Assembly: GCF_030655615.1 (NCBI RefSeq)
Contig: NZ_JAURVJ010000189.1
Span: 1-40,409 of the forward strand
Origin: Nocardioides sp.
GTDB taxonomy: Bacteria > Actinomycetota > Actinomycetes > Propionibacteriales > Nocardioidaceae
Reading direction: 5' to 3'
DNA length: 40,409 nucleotides
The notes under the pieces were generated by a model, which had not been told where the DNA came from, made no database searches, and saw only the letters and a program-made list of their open reading frames with translations. Shown one piece after another: positions 23,490 through 31,909 of the stretch; position 1 is the first letter of the stretch, and each line of letters opens with the position of its first letter. Position numbers and translations under genes: made by a program.

Positions 23490-25682
23490 TCAGCAGCCCC
23501 CGGCCTCGTACCTCGACCTCGCCTTCGCGAGCGCGGCCTTGGCGGCCTTGAGCTTCTTCTGCGCGGCCTTGATCTTCTTGCGCTTGCCGGTCTTCTTGGC
23601 CTTCTGGAGCGCCTTCTGCGCGGCCTTGACGCCCTTGACCGCCTTGGTGACGGCCGCCTTGAGCTGCGCGCACGTCGGCGGCGGGTTGCCGACCGCGGCG
23701 GACCTCGCCGATGTCGCCACCTGGGTGCGTGGCTGGAACTGGTCCTCGACGCGAGCGGTGATCTCGATCCGGAAGGTCGAGCCCTTGTCGGTCGCCTTCA
23801 CGGCGTACGCCGACGTGGTCACCACGGGGTTGGTCGGGTTGCACTGCAGGCCCTGCGCGTTGCAGCGCAGCCAGCGCCGCGCGAAGGAGGGATGGGTCCC
23901 CGTCCAGGCGCCCGCGGTCGACTGCAGCACCGTGCCGACGTAGGCGGGCCCGACGACCCGCGGGGCTGCGGTGTTGACCGGCTTCTTCTCGTAGACCGCG
24001 CCGGAGATGCCGGCCAGTCGCCGTGGCGACCTGGTGCTGGCGATCGTGCCGATCACGTCGCCCCGCACGACGTGGTCGACGTCCTCGACCGTGGTCGTGT
24101 AGGAGAGGCCCGTCTCGCCCGGGATGTCGACGCACGGGTCGCCGTCGAGGTCGCAGCGCGACCACGAGAACTCGAACGACGTCGCGGTGTAGGTGCCGTT
24201 GCTCTTCCACCGCTCCTGCGCGTCGTCGCTGGGGTCGATCGTCATCGTGGTGCCCCACGGTGCGGACGTCCCGTCGAGCAGCTTGGGGTAGTTGGTCGGG
24301 GGCGTCGGCTCGAAACCGGCCGGCGCCGCGACTGGTCCGACCGCGCTCGACACGACCTCGGCGGAGAACGCCGGCTGGACGATGTTGAGGGCACGGACCC
24401 CGACGCGCACGTACTGGCCGACGTCGGCCTGCGCGAGCTGGTAGGTCCGGTCGGTCTCGCCGCTGATGTTGGAGCACGAGCCGACGGCGCTGGTCGAGCA
24501 CCGCTTCCACTGGTAGCGGTAGAGGAACGGCCCGGTGCCGCCCCAGGTCCCGTTGTTGGCGGTGAGCACGACGTTCTTGACAGGGCTGCCGCTCGGGCTC
24601 GTGATGGCCGCGGGGGCCTCGACCGCCGACAGCGGCAGGCTGAAGACGCCGTGCCCCTGGGTGCCGACCATCAGGCTGCCCGGCGTGCCGAAGCCGATGT
24701 TGAGCCCGTAGGCCGACTCGCTGGTCATCGCGACCTCGCCCGGGGCGTTGAGCTTGGTGCCCGACATCTTGGCCCAGCTCTCGCCCCCGTCGAGGGTGGC
24801 CCAGACCCCGTTGTTGGTGCCGGCGACGATGCGCGGCCGCCCGTCACCCCAGTACGCCGACGGCACGAGCTGGAAGGCCCGCACCTCGCCGGCCAGGAGG
24901 GCGCCGTCGCCCGTGCCGCTGGCGTCGTACCAGGTGGTGCCGGCGTTGTCGGAGCGGTAGACGCCGCCGACGGTGGCCGCGATGAGCTGGGCGGGGTTGA
25001 GCGGCGAGACCGAGATCCGCTTGGGCGACTCCCCGGGCGGGATGCCGTCGGAGATGAGGGACCAGGAGCGGCCCGCGTTGGCCGAGCGGTAGAAGCCGGT
25101 CGTCGCGGCGGCGTACATGACCGGCCCGGCGGAGGTGAGGTAGAAGGTCGCGCCGGTGAGCCCGCTCGCCTGCGCCCACTTCTTGCCGGCGTCGGAGGAG
25201 TAGAAGACGCCGTCTCGGCCGGAGCCGGCGGTGGCGACGACGACGTTGGTCAGCTCGCCGGTGGGGAACACCACCGACTGGACGCCGCCCTGGTCGAGGC
25301 GCTGGGGCTGCGGCGTCGCGTCGTCGACACCGAGCCGGGTCCAGCTGCCGCCGCCGGTGCCGCGGTAGAGGCCTGCGCTGGTGGCGAGGAAGATCTGGCC
25401 GGACTGGCCGACCGCCTGGTGGACCTGCTTGCCGGCCGGCGGCAGGTTGCCGCTGATGTCGGTCCACGGCCCGACCGCGTTGGTGGCGGTGTAGACGCCG
25501 TCGGTCTCGGAGCCGCCGACCAGCTGCGTCGGGGTGACGTAGTCGAGGGACCGGATCCAGACGTCGCCCATGTTCCACTTCACCCACACGTCGGGCACGG
25601 CGGCCTGGGCCGGGACGACGCTCCCCGAGAACGCGACGACGAGCACGACGAGCGGGAGCAGCAACCGGGAGAAGCGACGCAT
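23490..25682 (-). CDS. Secreted beta-propeller protein with Ig-like repeats and a basic C-terminal helical hairpin
   Basis: 730 residues from a leaderless ATG. A Sec signal peptide (MRRFSRLLLPLVVLVVAFSG, cleavage probably after AQA near residue 28) precedes a propeller of about 300 residues. The propeller has at least four Asp-box-like motifs (SSDAGKKW, SANAGRSW, SDNAGTTW, TLDGGESW), as in sialidases and sortilin-type proteins; catalytic sialidase residues are not evident. Then come about three Ig-like repeats with the YQWKRC / FSWSRC / RRWLRC pattern common in actinobacterial surface proteins, each with paired Cys. The last 60 residues run from C671 to C730 and hold about 17 Lys and 3 Arg with Ala, likely two helices around a TGKRKK turn, clasped by a disulfide. 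No LPXTG or membrane anchor is present. Function unknown; perhaps adhesion or binding of an acidic polymer. Confidence 0.85.
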   Translation of the reverse strand: MRRFSRLLLPLVVLVVAFSGSVVPAQAAVPDVWVKWNMGDVWIRSLDYVTPTQLVGGSETDGVYTATNAVGPWTDISGNLPPAGKQVHQAVGQSGQIFLATSAGLYRGTGGGSWTRLGVDDATPQPQRLDQGGVQSVVFPTGELTNVVVATAGSGRDGVFYSSDAGKKWAQASGLTGATFYLTSAGPVMYAAATTGFYRSANAGRSWSLISDGIPPGESPKRISVSPLNPAQLIAATVGGVYRSDNAGTTWYDASGTGDGALLAGEVRAFQLVPSAYWGDGRPRIVAGTNNGVWATLDGGESWAKMSGTKLNAPGEVAMTSESAYGLNIGFGTPGSLMVGTQGHGVFSLPLSAVEAPAAITSPSGSPVKNVVLTANNGTWGGTGPFLYRYQWKRCSTSAVGSCSNISGETDRTYQLAQADVGQYVRVGVRALNIVQPAFSAEVVSSAVGPVAAPAGFEPTPPTNYPKLLDGTSAPWGTTMTIDPSDDAQERWKSNGTYTATSFEFSWSRCDLDGDPCVDIPGETGLSYTTTVEDVDHVVRGDVIGTIASTRSPRRLAGISGAVYEKKPVNTAAPRVVGPAYVGTVLQSTAGAWTGTHPSFARRWLRCNAQGLQCNPTNPVVTTSAYAVKATDKGSTFRIEITARVEDQFQPRTQVATSARSAAVGNPPPTCAQLKAAVTKAVKGVKAAQKALQKAKKTGKRKKIKAAQKKLKAAKAALAKARSRYEAGGC

Positions 25683-25688
25683 GGTCGG

Positions 25689-25694
25689 AGGCTA
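25689..25694 (-). promoter_or_regulatory. Leaderless -10 (TAGCCT) for the secreted propeller gene
   Basis: On the minus strand TAGCCT, 6 nt, then the ATG at 25682; no Shine-Dalgarno. It lies in the 73-bp gap after the aldo/keto reductase, so the gene has its own promoter. Confidence 0.55.
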
Positions 25695-25755
25695 GTGACG
25701 GGAATTGACCGTCGGCAGGCACGATCGGGCCCCCTCCGGTGGTAGTCCTTCCGGG

Positions 25756-26880
<1,125 letters not shown>

Positions 26881-26888
26881 TCACGCAC

Positions 26889-26894
26889 TAGGGT
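26889..26894 (+). promoter_or_regulatory. Near-leaderless -10 (TAGGGT) for the STAS-led signalling operon
   Basis: TAGGGT followed by 7 nt and the GTG at 26902. No Shine-Dalgarno. It is the only promoter-like sequence seen for the four-gene run that follows. Confidence 0.5.
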
Positions 26895-26901
26895 CGCGGG
26901 C

Positions 26902-27210
26902 GTGGTGGGGGTGGAGAGCAAGCCGGACGGCGCCGGGTCCGACGACCGGCTCACGGTGACCGGTGACGTGGACGAGACCGTGATGCCCGACCTGCGCGAC
27001 ACCATCGAGAGCGTGTCGCAGGGCTACACCCGGGGCCTGGCCATCGACCTCTCGGAGGTGACGTTCCTGCCGAGCTCGGCCGTGGCCCTCCTGGCGATCG
27101 CGCAGCACCGGGCGTTCCTCGAGGGCGGGGTCATCGACCTCGTCGCCCGCCAGGGGACCCTCGCCCAGCGCATCCTCGCGACCTGCGAGATCCCTCACCG
27201 GTTCGGCTGA
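26902..27210 (+). CDS. STAS-domain anti-sigma factor antagonist
   Basis: 102 residues from a leaderless GTG; a second GTG follows directly, so the exact first residue is uncertain. A single STAS domain: DRLTVTGDVDETVMPDLRDTI, the conserved GLAIDLSEVTFLPSSAVALLAIA segment, then GGVIDLVARQGTLAQRIL. Family members bind an RsbW-type kinase when unphosphorylated and release the sigma factor. The usual D-S-S-G phosphorylation loop reads P-S-S-A here; the phosphorylatable serines remain but the Asp is missing. First gene of a signalling operon. Confidence 0.85.
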   Translation: MVGVESKPDGAGSDDRLTVTGDVDETVMPDLRDTIESVSQGYTRGLAIDLSEVTFLPSSAVALLAIAQHRAFLEGGVIDLVARQGTLAQRILATCEIPHRFG

Positions 27211-27224
27211 GGCCGGGTGACGGG

Positions 27225-27632
27225 ATGCGTGCGACGTTGCCCGCGGGGCCCGGGGCGGCCCAGGAGGCGCGTGCGCTGGCCCGCGCGTCTCTCTGCGCCA
27301 CGGGGATGGGCGAGGACGACGTCAACGCCACCCTGATGGTCGTGCACGAGCTCGTCGAGAACGCGATCCAGCACGGCCTCCACGGGCCCGAGCACGAGGT
27401 GCGGGTCGAGTGCGACGCGGCGGACGGCGCGCTGCGGGTGCGGGTCGCCAACGACTCGTTGCCGGGGGTCGTCACGACGCACTGGAGCCACCCGCCGACG
27501 GGGCACGGCCACCCGCTCGGTCGCGGTCGCGGGCTCCGGATCGTGACGTCGCTGTGCTCCTCGGTCGAGGTCGAGCTGGTCGGCCCGTCGGTGGTCGTGA
27601 CCGCCACGGTGGCCACCACGGGTGACCGATGA
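27225..27632 (+). CDS. RsbW-like ATP-binding protein (anti-sigma factor kinase)
   Basis: 135 residues, 14 bp after the STAS gene. HATPase_c_2 domain: the N-box MVVHELVENAIQHG (E42, N46), a short loop, then GRGRGLRIVTSLCSSVEVEL as the ATP-lid and glycine box. Proteins of this kind bind either a sigma factor or a STAS antagonist and phosphorylate the latter. The 4-bp overlap (ATGA) with the phosphatase gene couples the kinase with the enzyme that reverses its action. The cognate sigma factor is not in the window. Confidence 0.88.
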   Translation: MRATLPAGPGAAQEARALARASLCATGMGEDDVNATLMVVHELVENAIQHGLHGPEHEVRVECDAADGALRVRVANDSLPGVVTTHWSHPPTGHGHPLGRGRGLRIVTSLCSSVEVELVGPSVVVTATVATTGDR

Positions 27633-28900
27633 GCCCGACCGCCGACCACAGGCCCCTCACCCACGGGCCCGTCACCCACCCCGCCGGCACGGCCGAGGCC
27701 GTCGTCGTCGACCTGACGCGGGAGCTCGTGGCGTGCGCGCAGGTGCTGGTGCGGGTCGGCGGTTCCTGGGTGGCCAGCGCCGCGGTCGGGGGCCGGCCGT
27801 TCGTCCGCGCGCCCGACCACCGGGTGCCGGCGCGCACGATCGCCCAGGCCACGCGCCTGCGGGGCAGCGCGGTCACGACCCTGGTCCTGCCCCACGACGA
27901 CCGTCGCCGTCACGCGATGGTCGACGACGCCCTCGGCGACCCCGCCCTCACCGACCACGTCGCCGCCCTCGGCCCCGTGACGGTCGTCCTCGCGCCGCTC
28001 GAGGTCGACGGCCGCAACGTCGGCCTCGCGACGCTGGTGCACCGCGACGACGCGACGCCGTCCCTCGAGCAGGTCCTCGCCTCCCTCGCCGAGCTGCTGC
28101 CGGGCGTCGCCGCACGCCTCGACGTCAGCCGCAACGTCGCCGAGAGCCGGCGTCTCGCCGGTGCGTTCAGCTCGTCGCTGCTGGTCCCCGACCCGCCGCC
28201 GGGCAGCCCCGTGCTCGCTGCCTCCTTCGTGCGGGTCGGAGCCGAGGACGAGTCCGTCGGTGGCGACTTCGTCGACCTGCACGGCGACGACGTGCTGACG
28301 GTCCTGCTCGGCGACGCCATGGGCAAGGGTGCGGTGGCCGGCCTCAACGGCGAGCGCATCATCAGCGCCGTGCGCACCGCCGCCCTGGTCGACCGCGACC
28401 CGGCGGCGATCCTCTCGCTCACCAACCGGATGCTGCTCGGCCGGGCCCGCAGCTATGGCGACCACTTCGCCACCGCGCTCTGCGGCCGGATCACCGAGAC
28501 GCGGCAGGGGACCGCGACGGGGCTGTCGGTCACGCTGGCGTCCGCCGGCCACCCGCCGCCCCTCGTCCTGCGCGAGGACGGCGCCCTCGAGCAGGTCGCC
28601 TGCAGCGGGCCGGCCCTCGGTCTCTACGACCGGAGCAGCTATCGGATGGCCGACCTCGTGCTCACCGGTCGCGACACCCTGGTGCTCTACACCGACGGCG
28701 TGACCGAGGCCCGGCGCGACGGCGACCTCTTCGGCGGCTCGAGGGTCCTGCGCTCGCTCGCCCCGATGGCCGGCAGCCTCCCGGGCGCGATCATCGAGCG
28801 CCTCGCCATGGCGGTCGCCGAGTTCCACCCCGACCACGGGACGCGCGACGACGTGGCCATCCTCGCGCTCCAGCACCGGGCGAGGGGCGGCTCCGGATGA
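27629..28900 (+). CDS. SpoIIE/RsbU-type PP2C serine phosphatase with N-terminal GAF-like sensor
   Basis: 423 residues, ATG overlapping the ATPase stop. The first about 180 residues look like a GAF-type sensor (VDLTRELVACAQVLVRVGGSWVA, VVLAPLEVDGRNVGLATLVH). The C-terminal PP2C domain (about 190-415) has the metal-binding pattern: GGDFVDL (D213), LLGDAMGKG, LASAGHPPPLVLRE, LVLYTDGVTEARR and TRDDVAILAL. Such phosphatases dephosphorylate the STAS antagonist and so free the sigma factor. The signal would enter through the GAF domain or through the coupled B12-binding protein. The stop overlaps the next start (ATGA). Confidence 0.9.
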   Translation: MSPTADHRPLTHGPVTHPAGTAEAVVVDLTRELVACAQVLVRVGGSWVASAAVGGRPFVRAPDHRVPARTIAQATRLRGSAVTTLVLPHDDRRRHAMVDDALGDPALTDHVAALGPVTVVLAPLEVDGRNVGLATLVHRDDATPSLEQVLASLAELLPGVAARLDVSRNVAESRRLAGAFSSSLLVPDPPPGSPVLAASFVRVGAEDESVGGDFVDLHGDDVLTVLLGDAMGKGAVAGLNGERIISAVRTAALVDRDPAAILSLTNRMLLGRARSYGDHFATALCGRITETRQGTATGLSVTLASAGHPPPLVLREDGALEQVACSGPALGLYDRSSYRMADLVLTGRDTLVLYTDGVTEARRDGDLFGGSRVLRSLAPMAGSLPGAIIERLAMAVAEFHPDHGTRDDVAILALQHRARGGSG

Positions 28901-30012
28901 CCCGCCTCTCGGCCGCGGCCGCGGAGTCCTACTGGGACGCCGTCGTGGCCGGCGACGACCGGGCCGCCTTCGACCGGCTGGAGACCGCGCTGCGGGAAGG
29001 GGTCCCGCTGCCCCAGGTCCTCCGCGGGATGCCCCTCGCCGCCCAGCACCGGATCGGGACGCTGTGGGAGGCCGACACCTGGAGCGTCCCGCAGGAGCAC
29101 GCCGCGACCGCGGTCAGCCAGCAGGTGCTCCAGCGGCTCCTCACGCGAGGACCACCGGCCGACGCCGACCGCGGTGAGACCGTCGTGGTCGCCTGCGTCG
29201 AGCGCGAGTGGCACTCCCTGCCGGCGCTGGTCCTGGCCGTGACGCTCCAGCACCACGGGCTCCACGTCGACCTGCTCGGCGCCGACACCTCCGTCGAGCG
29301 GCTGCACGCCCGGCTCACCGACGCCCCGGTGCGCGCGGTGCTCCTCAGCGCCTCGCTGTCCTCGGCCATCCCCGCGGCCCACCGCCACGTCGAGGCGAGC
29401 CGCGCCCACGGCGTACCCGTCATCGCCGGAGGCAGCGCCTTCGACCGGGACGGCGTGCGCGCCCGGGCCATCGGGGCGAGCGCCTTCGCCGCCTCGGCCG
29501 AGGCCGTCCTGGAGCAGCTCGACCGGCTCCCCGCCCGGGTGCCTCCGGTGCAACCGCTCACCGGGCCCGGGCCGGCCGCGGCCCGCCGCATCCTCCACCA
29601 GGAGCGGGTCGTCGCGGCGCGGCTCGTGCACGCCACCCGGCAGCTCGCTGCGCGCCTCGACCGGCGGCCAGGTGACGAGGCCACCCCGTCGTGGTGCGGC
29701 GTGCTCGTCGACGCGGCGCCCTACTGCGTCGGCGCCGTCGCCGCCGCGTGCCTCACCGGCGACGAGGGTGTCCTCGACGAGCTCGGTGGCTGGGCCCGGC
29801 GGGTGCTCCGGCCGCGGGCCGCGCCGAGCGGTGTCCACGAGGCGTGGTGGGCTGCGCTGGCCGAGGCGGTGCGCGACACCGACGCCGGCGACGTCGCGCA
29901 CCGGATGGTCGTGGACGTGGGTGCGGCGGTGGCCTCCGGAACCGCTGATCCGGAAGGTAAAGACCGATATCCTGCCCCGACAGACCTCGACCGGCCCGAC
30001 GTGCGCGACTGA
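28897..30012 (+). CDS. B12-binding sensor protein with CarH-type light-sensing motif
   Basis: 371 residues, ATG overlapping the phosphatase stop. The helical cap (about residues 5-85) carries W57-x9-E67-H68 (LWEADTWSVPQEHAAT), the motif that CarH/LitR photoreceptors use to hold the upper face of adenosylcobalamin. A Rossmann B12-binding domain follows (about 94-205; VVVACVEREWHSLPALVLAV, LLGADTSVERLHARL, VPVIAGGSAF). The lower-ligand motif is E104-W-H106-S-L-P instead of D-x-H-x-x-G, with the key His kept. Residues about 215-371 are helical (GDEGVLDELGGWARRVL, HEAWWAALAEAVRD) and not a DNA-binding domain, so it cannot act as CarH does. Inference: a light or cobalamin sensor working by protein contact within the partner-switching operon. 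Confidence 0.85.
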   Translation: MTRLSAAAAESYWDAVVAGDDRAAFDRLETALREGVPLPQVLRGMPLAAQHRIGTLWEADTWSVPQEHAATAVSQQVLQRLLTRGPPADADRGETVVVACVEREWHSLPALVLAVTLQHHGLHVDLLGADTSVERLHARLTDAPVRAVLLSASLSSAIPAAHRHVEASRAHGVPVIAGGSAFDRDGVRARAIGASAFAASAEAVLEQLDRLPARVPPVQPLTGPGPAAARRILHQERVVAARLVHATRQLAARLDRRPGDEATPSWCGVLVDAAPYCVGAVAAACLTGDEGVLDELGGWARRVLRPRAAPSGVHEAWWAALAEAVRDTDAGDVAHRMVVDVGAAVASGTADPEGKDRYPAPTDLDRPDVRD

Positions 30013-30035
30013 GGCATCCAGGACGGGAGTCGGTC

Positions 30036-31778
30036 GTGCCCGAGGTCGACGAGGCAGCCGCTGCTGCCGGCGTGCGCCTCGCGGCGACCGTCGACGCCGT
30101 CCTGGCCACCGCCCGCCCCGAGGGGCTCGCGTCCTCCACCGTGCTGCTCTACCTGCTCAACTCCAGCGGCTCGGTCGACATGCACGCCTCGCCGGTGGCG
30201 TCCGGGTTCGGCCCGAGCATGACGCTGCAGCTCGACGCCCTGCTCGACGCGGTCCTGGCCACCGACGCGACCGGCCGGCAGCGCCACGTGCGCGACGAGA
30301 CCATGCTGGCCGCGCTCCGCCCGCCCGGCGGCTTCGTGCGCCACGGCGACCGGTCCGAGCCCGGCTCGGTGCTCCTGGCCCCGCTGCACGGCGACCGTCG
30401 CCACGTGATCGGCTACGTCGGGCTGGGCATCGAGGGGCCGGACGGCATGCCCACCCCGACCGACGAGAACCTGCTCGCCGGGCTGGCCGAGCACCTCGGT
30501 GAGGCGCTCAACCACACCTACGTGGCGCACCGCACCGTCGAGCGGGCCGGCCTCGCCGTCTCGGCCCGCCACGTCGTGATGCGCGCCGCCGCGCAGACCG
30601 ACGTCGCCGCCGTGCTCGACGAGGCCGCGCTCGCCCTCTCCGAGGTGCTGACGGTCGACGGCGCCTGGTACTCCTGCGTCGCCGTCGCCACGACGACCGT
30701 GTCGGCCACCGCCGGCCGCCTCGCCCGGCTCCCCGGCGCGGTGGTCGACCGGCTGACCCGGCAGCTGCCCGACCTGGCGACCCGGGCCTGGGACGACCAG
30801 CGTGTCGCGGTCCTCTCCCGCGCGCGCACGCCGCTCAACCCCCCCGTCTCCTACGACCACGACCGCACGCTGGCCGACCTCGCCGAGGCCGGGCTCGCCT
30901 CGGTGGTGGTGGTGCCCGTCGGCGTCGGCGACGTGACGCTCGGCTGCCTCGCCCTGGTCCGGTCCGACGCCCACCCGTCGTGGTCGTCGGCCGAGGCTGA
31001 CATGCTCCTCGCCCTGGGCCGCGACCTCGGCCACGTCATCACCAAGGCGCGGGCGTTCGCGACGATCACGCGCGCCAACGAGGAGCTCTACGCCAACGAC
31101 CGCTACCGCTCCGAGCTCGTCGCGACCGTCGCCCACGAGCTCGGCACGCCCCTGACCGTCATCAACGCCCACCTCGAGCTGCTCGCCGAGGCCACCGGCG
31201 ACGGCGACCTCGCGATGTCGACCTCCGCGATCCGCCGCAGCACCGAGCGGATGAGCGCGCTGGTGTCCGACCTGCTGGCCCTCACCCGCTACACGCCCCA
31301 CGAGCACGCGGCCGCGCACGAGCTCGTCGACGTCGGTGAGACCGTCGACCTGGTCCTCGCCGACCTCGAGGCGACCGCCGACCTGCAGACCGTGACGCTC
31401 GTCCACCTCGGCGCCCCGCCGACCGCCCGGGTGCTCGCCACCGCGGTCGAGCTCCGGCACGCGATCGCCAACGTCGTCGGCAACGCCATCAAGTACAGCG
31501 ACGCCGGCGGTCTCGTGATCGTCCGCACCGACTGCACCGCGACCGACGTCGTCCTCACGGTCCAGGACCGCGGCATCGGGATCTCGCCCGACGACCAGGC
31601 CCGCCTGTTCCAGGAGTTCTTCCGCAGTGACGACCCCCGGGCCCGCCAGCGCCCGGGCACCGGGCTGGGCCTCGCGATCGTCGATCGGGTGCTGCGCCGG
31701 ATGGACGCCTCGATCAGCGTCGACTCCGACCCCTTCGGCACCACCTTCACCATGCGCTTCCCCTTGCCTGACTCTTGA
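30036..31778 (+). CDS. Soluble sensor histidine kinase with two GAF domains
   Basis: 580 residues from a GTG with GGGAG upstream, 23 bp after the B12-protein gene. Two GAF-like domains fill about residues 10-170 and 185-340; no membrane helix is predicted. The HisKA domain has H367 in ELVATVAHELGTPLTVI. The ATPase domain shows an N-box (HAIANVVGNAIKYSD), G1 (DRGIGIS), F-box (LFQEFFRSDDP) and G2 (GTGLGLAIVDRVL). It is the last gene of the signalling run, and a cognate response regulator is absent. It may phosphorylate a distant regulator or feed into the phosphatase branch. Confidence 0.9.
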   Translation: MPEVDEAAAAAGVRLAATVDAVLATARPEGLASSTVLLYLLNSSGSVDMHASPVASGFGPSMTLQLDALLDAVLATDATGRQRHVRDETMLAALRPPGGFVRHGDRSEPGSVLLAPLHGDRRHVIGYVGLGIEGPDGMPTPTDENLLAGLAEHLGEALNHTYVAHRTVERAGLAVSARHVVMRAAAQTDVAAVLDEAALALSEVLTVDGAWYSCVAVATTTVSATAGRLARLPGAVVDRLTRQLPDLATRAWDDQRVAVLSRARTPLNPPVSYDHDRTLADLAEAGLASVVVVPVGVGDVTLGCLALVRSDAHPSWSSAEADMLLALGRDLGHVITKARAFATITRANEELYANDRYRSELVATVAHELGTPLTVINAHLELLAEATGDGDLAMSTSAIRRSTERMSALVSDLLALTRYTPHEHAAAHELVDVGETVDLVLADLEATADLQTVTLVHLGAPPTARVLATAVELRHAIANVVGNAIKYSDAGGLVIVRTDCTATDVVLTVQDRGIGISPDDQARLFQEFFRSDDPRARQRPGTGLGLAIVDRVLRRMDASISVDSDPFGTTFTMRFPLPDS

Positions 31779-31824
31779 GTCACTTCACCGTCGACACCAT
31801 CCGTACGGGGGAGTAACGTCGGGG

Positions 31825-31855
31825 GGAGGCAGTGGAGTGCGACCTCTCTGCCTCC
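31825..31855. terminator. First hairpin between convergent genes
   Basis: GGAGGCAG (31825-31832) pairs perfectly with CTGCCTCC (31848-31855). It lies 46 bp after the kinase stop and touches the second hairpin. Confidence 0.55.
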
Positions 31856-31893
31856 ATCCGTCCCACCCGGACCCCATGCTGGGTGGGGCGGAT
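31856..31893. terminator. Second hairpin, likely bidirectional terminator
   Basis: ATCCGTCCCACCC (31856-31868) pairs with GGGTGGGGCGGAT (31881-31893), 13 pairs including one G-T, around a 12-nt loop. It stands 16 bp beyond the stop of the minus-strand acyl-CoA synthetase gene and downstream of the kinase gene. Confidence 0.65.
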
Positions 31894-31909
31894 CCCCCCA
31901 GGTGGCCGG

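Noticed and set aside
29936..30000. Internal AT-richer patch at the end of the B12-protein gene as a promoter for the histidine kinase
   Set aside because: No clear -10/-35 pair can be fixed; it could equally be ordinary coding sequence (EGKDRYPAPTD).
31801..31893. Riboswitch or structured RNA before the acyl-CoA synthetase
   Set aside because: The region is downstream, not upstream, of that minus-strand gene, and lies between convergent stops; terminators explain it better.
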